Source of the DNA: Propionibacteriaceae bacterium AM104-82
Lineage (GTDB): Bacteria; Actinomycetota; Actinomycetes; Propionibacteriales; Propionibacteriaceae
NCBI GenBank assembly: GCA_027658995.1
Contig: JAQDQK010000035.1
Location: 1 to 20,248 of the forward strand
DNA: 20,248 bases
Direction: 5' to 3'
Shown: in pieces, positions 16,263 through 20,248 of the stretch
How the letters are laid out: each line of letters starts with the position of its first letter
Position numbering within the stretch: position 1 is the stretch's first letter
Position numbers and translations under genes: made by a program
The notes under the pieces: generated by a model
Database searches by the model: none
Told to the model about the DNA's origin: nothing
What the model saw: only the letters and a program-made list of their open reading frames with translations

Positions 16263-17057
16263 ATGTTGGATTCGGCGTTCGGACTGCCCCTGCACCCACT
16301 CCTGGTGCACCTGCCCGTGGTGCTGCTCCCATTGGCGGCCCTGACGATCCTCGGCCTCGTGGTGCGCCCCTCCTGGCGTGCGCGCTACGGCATCGCCGCG
16401 CTTGGGCTGCTGGTGCTCGGCGCCGGGGGCGCCGTCCTGGCCAAGCTTTCCGGCGACGCTCTCGCGGAACGCGTCGGCATCCCGGCCACGCATGAGAACT
16501 GGGGCACGATCCTGATGATCGTCTCGCTGGTCTACCTGGTGCTGGGCGGAGGCTGGCTGCTGTGGACGCGCCGCGCGGAGGTCGCGACGGGGGCGCAGAA
16601 CCTGGCTGGCGTCGTCGTGGCGGCGCTGTCGGTCGCGGTGGTCGTGCTGACCGTCCTGACCGGCCACTCGGGCGCGACCGCCGTCTGGGGCGGCTCGGCA
16701 ACGCCCAGCACATCGCCGGCCAGCACGTCGCCCACCACCGCGTCACCGACGCCCGCATCGACCCCCACATCGGGGTCGCCGTCCGCATCGCCCTCCGGCG
16801 CATCCTCCCCCGCGGCGGCGACCGGCTACTCGCTGGCCCAGGTCGCCGAGCACGCAACGCCGGAGGACTGCTGGGCGGCGGTCGAGGGCAACGTGTACGA
16901 CCTCACCTCGTGGATCGCCGAGCACCCTGGCGGCGAGGACCGGATCATCGCGCTGTGCGGCACCGACGCCACCACCGCGTTCGAGCGCCAGCACGCCGGC
17001 CAGCCGAAGCCGACCGAGCAACTGGCACGGCACCTGCTCGGCCCGCTGGTCGACTGA
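16263..17057 (+). CDS. DUF2231 membrane protein fused to a cytochrome b5-like heme domain
   Basis: This 264-residue protein has two parts. Residues 1-135 contain about four membrane spans with a HPLLVHLPVV start (His11 and His16) typical of DUF2231. After a Ser/Thr/Pro linker (about 146-185), residues 188-264 form a cytochrome b5-like domain: YSLAQVAEH...DCWAAVEGNVYDLTSWIAEHPGG, with heme ligands His221 (HPGGED) and, probably, His244 (RQHAG). The heme domain is probably extracytoplasmic because the long linker resembles exported wall linkers. This points to membrane-linked electron transfer, but the partner is unknown and no redox operon is adjacent. Two extra Cys (about 203 and 232) within the heme domain could pair. 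It is divergent from the aldolase-like gene, and the esterase follows on the same strand after 64 bases. Confidence 0.8.
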   Translation: MLDSAFGLPLHPLLVHLPVVLLPLAALTILGLVVRPSWRARYGIAALGLLVLGAGGAVLAKLSGDALAERVGIPATHENWGTILMIVSLVYLVLGGGWLLWTRRAEVATGAQNLAGVVVAALSVAVVVLTVLTGHSGATAVWGGSATPSTSPASTSPTTASPTPASTPTSGSPSASPSGASSPAAATGYSLAQVAEHATPEDCWAAVEGNVYDLTSWIAEHPGGEDRIIALCGTDATTAFERQHAGQPKPTEQLARHLLGPLVD

Positions 17058-17091
17058 GACCGGGTCACCCCCGCAGCCATCGGGTTGGGCC

Positions 17092-17097
17092 TAACAT
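17092..17097 (+). promoter_or_regulatory. Putative -10 box of the acetylxylan esterase gene
   Basis: TAACAT lies 24 bases upstream of the ATG at 17122. With the usual spacing, transcription would start near 17104, leaving a short leader that contains AAAGGA (17111-17116). Confidence 0.4.
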
Positions 17098-17121
17098 GAG
17101 GCGCGATTGGAAAGGATCCCC

Positions 17122-18093
17122 ATGGCACGCACCGACATGACCCTGGATGAGCTGCGCAACTACCGGCCCCAGGTGCTCGAGCCCGACGACTTCGACCAGT
17201 TCTGGGGCGACACGCTCTCCCAGGCGCGCTCGCTGCCGAGCGACGTCAAGGCCGAGCGCGTCGACTCCCCCTTGACCTCTTTCGACATCTTCGACGTCAC
17301 CTTCGCTGGCTTCGCGGGTGACCCCGTCAAGGCGTGGCTGACGCTGCCGAAGGACGCGGAGGGTCCGCTTCCCGCAGTCGTCGAGTACATCGGCTACGGC
17401 GGCGGGCGCGACCTGCCCGGCGCGCAGCTTCACTGGGCGGCCGCGGGCTTCGCGCACCTGTTCATGGACACCCGCGGGCAGGGCTCCAACTGGGGAACCG
17501 GCGGCGCGACCGGCGATCCGCACGGCTCCGGGCCGCAGACGCCTGGCTTCATGACGCGGGGCATCGAGGATCCGCAGACCTACTACTACCGCCGCCTGAT
17601 GACCGACGCCGTCCGGGCGACCGACGCCGTGCGCGAGTTGCCCGGGGTCGACGGGGAGCGGGTCGCCGTCAACGGCGGGAGCCAGGGCGGCGGGCTCGCG
17701 CTCGCAGTTGCGGGCCTCGTCCCCGAACTCGTCGGGGCGATGCCCGACGTGCCATTCCTGTGCCACTACCGTCGCGCGGTCGACATCTGCGACCGCGACC
17801 CGTACGCGGAGATCACCCGCTACCTGTCGATCCACCGCGGCGCGGCCGAGAACGTGTTCTCGACGCTGAGCTACTTCGACGGCGTCAACTTTGCCAAGCG
17901 CGCCGAGGCGCCCGCGTTCTTCTCCGTGGCGCTGATGGACCAGGTCTGCCCGCCGTCGACGATCTTCGCGGCCTACCACTCCTACGCCGCCGAGAAGTCG
18001 ATCGCGACCTACGACTTCAACGACCACGAGGGCGGCGCGTTCCAGCAGCGACTGCGCCAGATCCGCTGGCTGAAGGACGTGCTGGCCCGCTAG
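17122..18093 (+). CDS. Acetylxylan esterase / cephalosporin-C deacetylase family
   Basis: This carbohydrate esterase family 7 (AXE1) alpha/beta hydrolase removes acetyl groups from xylo-oligosaccharides and other small acetylated substrates. At 323 residues it has the family length. The catalytic triad is readable: Ser187 in GGSQGG, Asp273 in ALMDQVCPP, and His302 in NDHEGG. The RGQG motif (about 118-121) that helps form the oxyanion site is present. There is no signal peptide, so it probably acts in the cytoplasm on imported acetylated sugars. The ATG at 17122 is chosen because AAAGGA lies 5 bases upstream; a TTG at 17107 would remove that site from the leader. Its TAG stop overlaps the stop of the convergent HEAT-like gene. 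Confidence 0.92.
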   Translation: MARTDMTLDELRNYRPQVLEPDDFDQFWGDTLSQARSLPSDVKAERVDSPLTSFDIFDVTFAGFAGDPVKAWLTLPKDAEGPLPAVVEYIGYGGGRDLPGAQLHWAAAGFAHLFMDTRGQGSNWGTGGATGDPHGSGPQTPGFMTRGIEDPQTYYYRRLMTDAVRATDAVRELPGVDGERVAVNGGSQGGGLALAVAGLVPELVGAMPDVPFLCHYRRAVDICDRDPYAEITRYLSIHRGAAENVFSTLSYFDGVNFAKRAEAPAFFSVALMDQVCPPSTIFAAYHSYAAEKSIATYDFNDHEGGAFQQRLRQIRWLKDVLAR

Positions 18094-19784
18094 GCGCGGG
18101 TCTCGAGGCGTTCAAGGGCCGCCTCGACGGCGCCTGGCGCGTGGGCGTGCAGCCCGCGCACGAGCGAGCGACCCTCCGACGTCAGCGCCAGGTCGTCTCC
18201 GCGAGGCGGGACGACGAGGCCGGCGGTGATCAGCCTGCGGATCGCCGCGTCGAGTTCGTCCGTGCCCAACTGGATGCCGATCGCGAACGCGGCCGAGCGG
18301 CGCACCGCGGCCAGCGGCAGGCTCGGTCGCAGCAGTCGGCCCGTGCCTGCCAGCGCGAGCAGCAGCGCCGCGTGCGCAGAGGACCAGCCGTCCAGCCTGC
18401 TCGGCTCCGGCGTCAGTTCCAGGCCCGCGCGCTCCTCGACGAGGCGCCTCAGCCGCAGGTCGAGGTCGGCCTCGCCGAGCAGTCGCTCCAGGTCGGCGCG
18501 ACGCTCAGGGTCGTCCGGATAGGGCTCTCGGACGTAGGGGCTGAGCAGCACCGCCGCCTGGCCGACGAGGTCGACGCCCAGGTGCCCGAGGTCGGGGTCG
18601 GACGCCGCGAGCAGGCCTGCACGCACGCGATCCCACCCGTCACGGCTGGCCAGCGCCCTCGCCAGCCGACCACGGGTGGCCGCGTCCGCGCGCGCCCATG
18701 CAGGGGCAAGGTCGTCGTAGCTCCAACCACCGGAGCGACGCAGGGTCGCCACGGCCGTCGGGCCGAGCATCGGGTCGCGCAGCAGGCCCGCGAGCTGAGT
18801 GAAGGTGTCGTGGTCGAGGCGGCGGGACTCGAGCGCCCGGACCGCGGTGGCCGAGGTGCCGGGCTCGCGTTCGGAGATCAGCCCAAGCAGCACGTCCCGA
18901 TCGAGTTCCGCGCCGACCTCCACCATCCCGGTGAGCGCGCGCGGCGACTGGGATGAGTCCCACCAGCCCCGGTACCAGGCCTCCACGTCCATCCCGGCCG
19001 ACGTCAGCCGGTGCTGTGCCGCGGCGCGCACCAGCCTCGACCTGTCGCACAGCAGCGCGTCGATCCCCGCGCCGACGGGGTCGGCGGTCAGCCAGACTCC
19101 CGCGGCCCGTACCCGGGCGTTGGCAGAGGCGACGAGCGGCTCCGCGTCGGCGGCCTTCGCCTGCCAGATGATGTGGCCGACGTAGATCGCGGCGACCGAG
19201 GGGTCGGGCTCGGTGTCGAGGCGCTGCAGCACCTCCCCCAGCGGACGGCGTCCGTCCAGCCAGGAGCGGACGGCCCAGCGTCGGGTCTGCCCGTCGTCGC
19301 TGAGCCAAGCCAGCGTCCAAGGCTCCACGCCGAGCTCGGAGCCGATCGCCTCGCAGTAGCGGCGCAGCGCCTCGGCGCCCAGCACCCGGTCGCGCAGCGC
19401 GATCAGCACGGGAAGCGACGCGGACGCGCGGGCCCGGTCGAGCCGCGAGCGTGCGACCCGCTCGGCCCGCTCGCGCACCTGTCGGACGTGGTCGGAGAGC
19501 AGCAGCGCGAGGATCCGGTCGGTGAGCGGCGACGCGTCGGCCGACATCCGCACGACGGCGGCCTCGCGGCAGCGACCGTCGCGCGACAGGCCGAGCAGCC
19601 AGGCGGTGCCCATGCCGACGCCGTCGATCGTCGAGATGCCGTGGTAGCCGTTCCGCGCGGCCCACTGGGCGGCGACGAGTTCCGAGGGACTCCAGGCGAG
19701 CATCGCGCGCCGCACATCGTCGTCGGCCCCCGCCTCTGCGAGCTCGACGAGGCGCGCGAGCTGCCTGTCCATGCTCTTACCCAT
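18090..19784 (-). CDS. HEAT-like helical repeat protein with C-terminal winged-helix-like segment
   Basis: This 564-residue, Ala/Leu/Arg-rich soluble protein is made of repeated amphipathic helix pairs (for example RVRAAGVWLTADP, RLVRAAAQHRLTSAG, TSATAVRALESRRL), typical of HEAT or ARM-like solenoids. Near the C-terminus, LDAAIRRLITAGLVVPPRGDDLALTSEGRSLVRGL looks like a winged-helix recognition helix and wing. No enzymatic motif or membrane segment is seen. I do not recognise a named family; a scaffolding or nucleic-acid-binding role is possible. The start at 19782-19784 is chosen because TAGGCT lies 7 bases upstream (leaderless); another Met (19770-19772) is an alternative, and an extension to 19862 crosses into the intergenic DNA. 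Its stop shares a CTAG with the esterase stop. Confidence 0.7.
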   Translation of the reverse strand: MGKSMDRQLARLVELAEAGADDDVRRAMLAWSPSELVAAQWAARNGYHGISTIDGVGMGTAWLLGLSRDGRCREAAVVRMSADASPLTDRILALLLSDHVRQVRERAERVARSRLDRARASASLPVLIALRDRVLGAEALRRYCEAIGSELGVEPWTLAWLSDDGQTRRWAVRSWLDGRRPLGEVLQRLDTEPDPSVAAIYVGHIIWQAKAADAEPLVASANARVRAAGVWLTADPVGAGIDALLCDRSRLVRAAAQHRLTSAGMDVEAWYRGWWDSSQSPRALTGMVEVGAELDRDVLLGLISEREPGTSATAVRALESRRLDHDTFTQLAGLLRDPMLGPTAVATLRRSGGWSYDDLAPAWARADAATRGRLARALASRDGWDRVRAGLLAASDPDLGHLGVDLVGQAAVLLSPYVREPYPDDPERRADLERLLGEADLDLRLRRLVEERAGLELTPEPSRLDGWSSAHAALLLALAGTGRLLRPSLPLAAVRRSAAFAIGIQLGTDELDAAIRRLITAGLVVPPRGDDLALTSEGRSLVRGLHAHAPGAVEAALERLETRA

Positions 19785-19791
19785 GCCCGCG

Positions 19792-19797
19792 AGCCTA
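19792..19797 (-). promoter_or_regulatory. Putative -10 box, leaderless promoter of the HEAT-like gene
   Basis: TAGGCT on the minus strand lies 7 bases before the ATG at 19782-19784, with no ribosome site between them. Confidence 0.45.
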
Positions 19798-19852
19798 TCC
19801 CCGCCCCCAACCGACGCCCAGACAGCAATCCTCGACTGCGTTGCGGGAGCTG

Positions 19853-20149
19853 TCAGGGGCACTCCTCGTGCTCAGTACTCCCGCCATCGGCCTCGGCGAC
19901 TGATAGCTCGATGAAACACTTCTGGCAGTAACTCGGCTTTCGGGACGCGCAGTTACACCCCCTGCAGTCGGGGCATTTCCAGGTGTTGCACTTAGTGCAT
20001 TGACCCGGTGAGTCCCCTATCTGGAAGTCAGCCCCGCAGGCCTCGCATATGTCTTCCCAGCGCGAGTCAACCCACCTGAGCGCCTGCGGCCGAGTTGATA
20101 TGACGACGGCAACTGCCAACCCCTCGTGGAGTCCAACACTGATCGACAC
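19853..20149 (-). CDS. Cysteine-rich zinc-binding protein, probably N-terminally truncated
   Basis: From a GTG at 20147-20149 the ORF gives 98 residues. The first ~30 look like the end of a folded domain (beta strand LAVAVVISTRP, then RWVDSRWEDI). Then come closely spaced Cys pairs: 35/38, 51/54, 59/62, 65/67 and 75/78, which should bind two or more zinc ions. The frame stays open upstream with coding-like sequence to a TAA at 20228-20230, but it has no ATG or convincing ribosome site, so the gene may have lost its 5' part. I do not recognise the family; such zinc ribbons often end nucleases, helicases or other nucleic-acid enzymes. Base composition is less GC-rich than in the adjacent HEAT-like gene, suggesting acquired DNA. 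The gap 19785-19852 holds only the next gene's promoter. Confidence 0.45.
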   Translation of the reverse strand: MSISVGLHEGLAVAVVISTRPQALRWVDSRWEDICEACGADFQIGDSPGQCTKCNTWKCPDCRGCNCASRKPSYCQKCFIELSVAEADGGSTEHEECP

Positions 20150-20160
20150 GTCAGTGTTGG
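20133..20160. repeat. Perfect 10-bp inverted repeat with 8-base spacer
   Basis: CCAACACTGA at 20133-20142 is exactly complementary to TCAGTGTTGG at 20151-20160. It lies across the only plausible GTG start of the cysteine-rich ORF, so it could be an operator or an mRNA hairpin if that start is used. It could also be a trace of a recombination site or simply coding sequence. Confidence 0.5.
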
Positions 20161-20248
20161 CCTTGCCGGTTGAGTAGCGGATTCCGTCACGGTCAAGTCC
20201 AGTGGAGTGGTGTAGCGGTTCCTTCGTTTAGGCGGTGAGGGCGAGGGG

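Overview
The window is very GC-rich and its genes show typical actinobacterial habits: GTG starts, several apparently leaderless promoters (TANNNT placed 6-7 bases before the start codon), and long spurious antisense frames. Gene content (class IIa UvrA paralogue, SanA-like protein, SH3/ARB_07466-like envelope protein, acetylxylan esterase) fits a high-GC Gram-positive, plausibly a Propionibacteriaceae member. That family placement is inference. About 1.2-19.8 kb is ordinary chromosomal backbone. The two ends (about 1-980 and 19850-20248) are visibly less GC-rich and contain broken genes, so they look accessory.

Left end (1-1088, all minus strand): reading away from the 3' end of argS there is a short ORF overlapping the argS stop (possible NUDIX remnant), then the C-terminal remnant of a YwqJ-like deaminase toxin, an intact small gene coupled to it by an ATGA overlap (probable immunity gene), a second deaminase-like toxin C-terminus broken by an in-frame TAG, and a 19-codon ORF again coupled by ATGA. 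This looks like a decayed array of polymorphic-toxin tip and immunity cassettes. It is the most interesting part of the window.

Backbone: argS, a small membrane protein and an MFS permease (minus strand, 1.1-4.4 kb), with a large imperfect palindrome between the last two and a diverged relative of it upstream of the permease. A FGGY sugar kinase (minus) is divergent from a UDP-glucose 6-dehydrogenase (plus). The dehydrogenase is convergent with a UvrA2-type ABC ATPase (minus). Next, on the minus strand, come a SanA/DUF218 protein overlapping pgi (glucose-6-phosphate isomerase) and an envelope protein with SH3 and hydrolase-like domains. The envelope gene is divergent from a single-pass surface protein across a short region with an inverted repeat. 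A KDPG-aldolase-like gene without the usual catalytic residues is divergent from a DUF2231-cytochrome b5 fusion. An acetylxylan esterase follows and shares a CTAG double stop with a convergent HEAT-like repeat protein.

Right end (19850-20248): a cysteine-rich zinc-binding ORF, apparently missing its N-terminus, containing a perfect 10-bp inverted repeat.

The metabolic genes (sugar kinase, Ugd, Pgi, aldolase-like protein, esterase) share a carbohydrate and cell-envelope theme but are mostly separate transcription units. No tRNA, rRNA, CRISPR array, transposase or integrase was seen.
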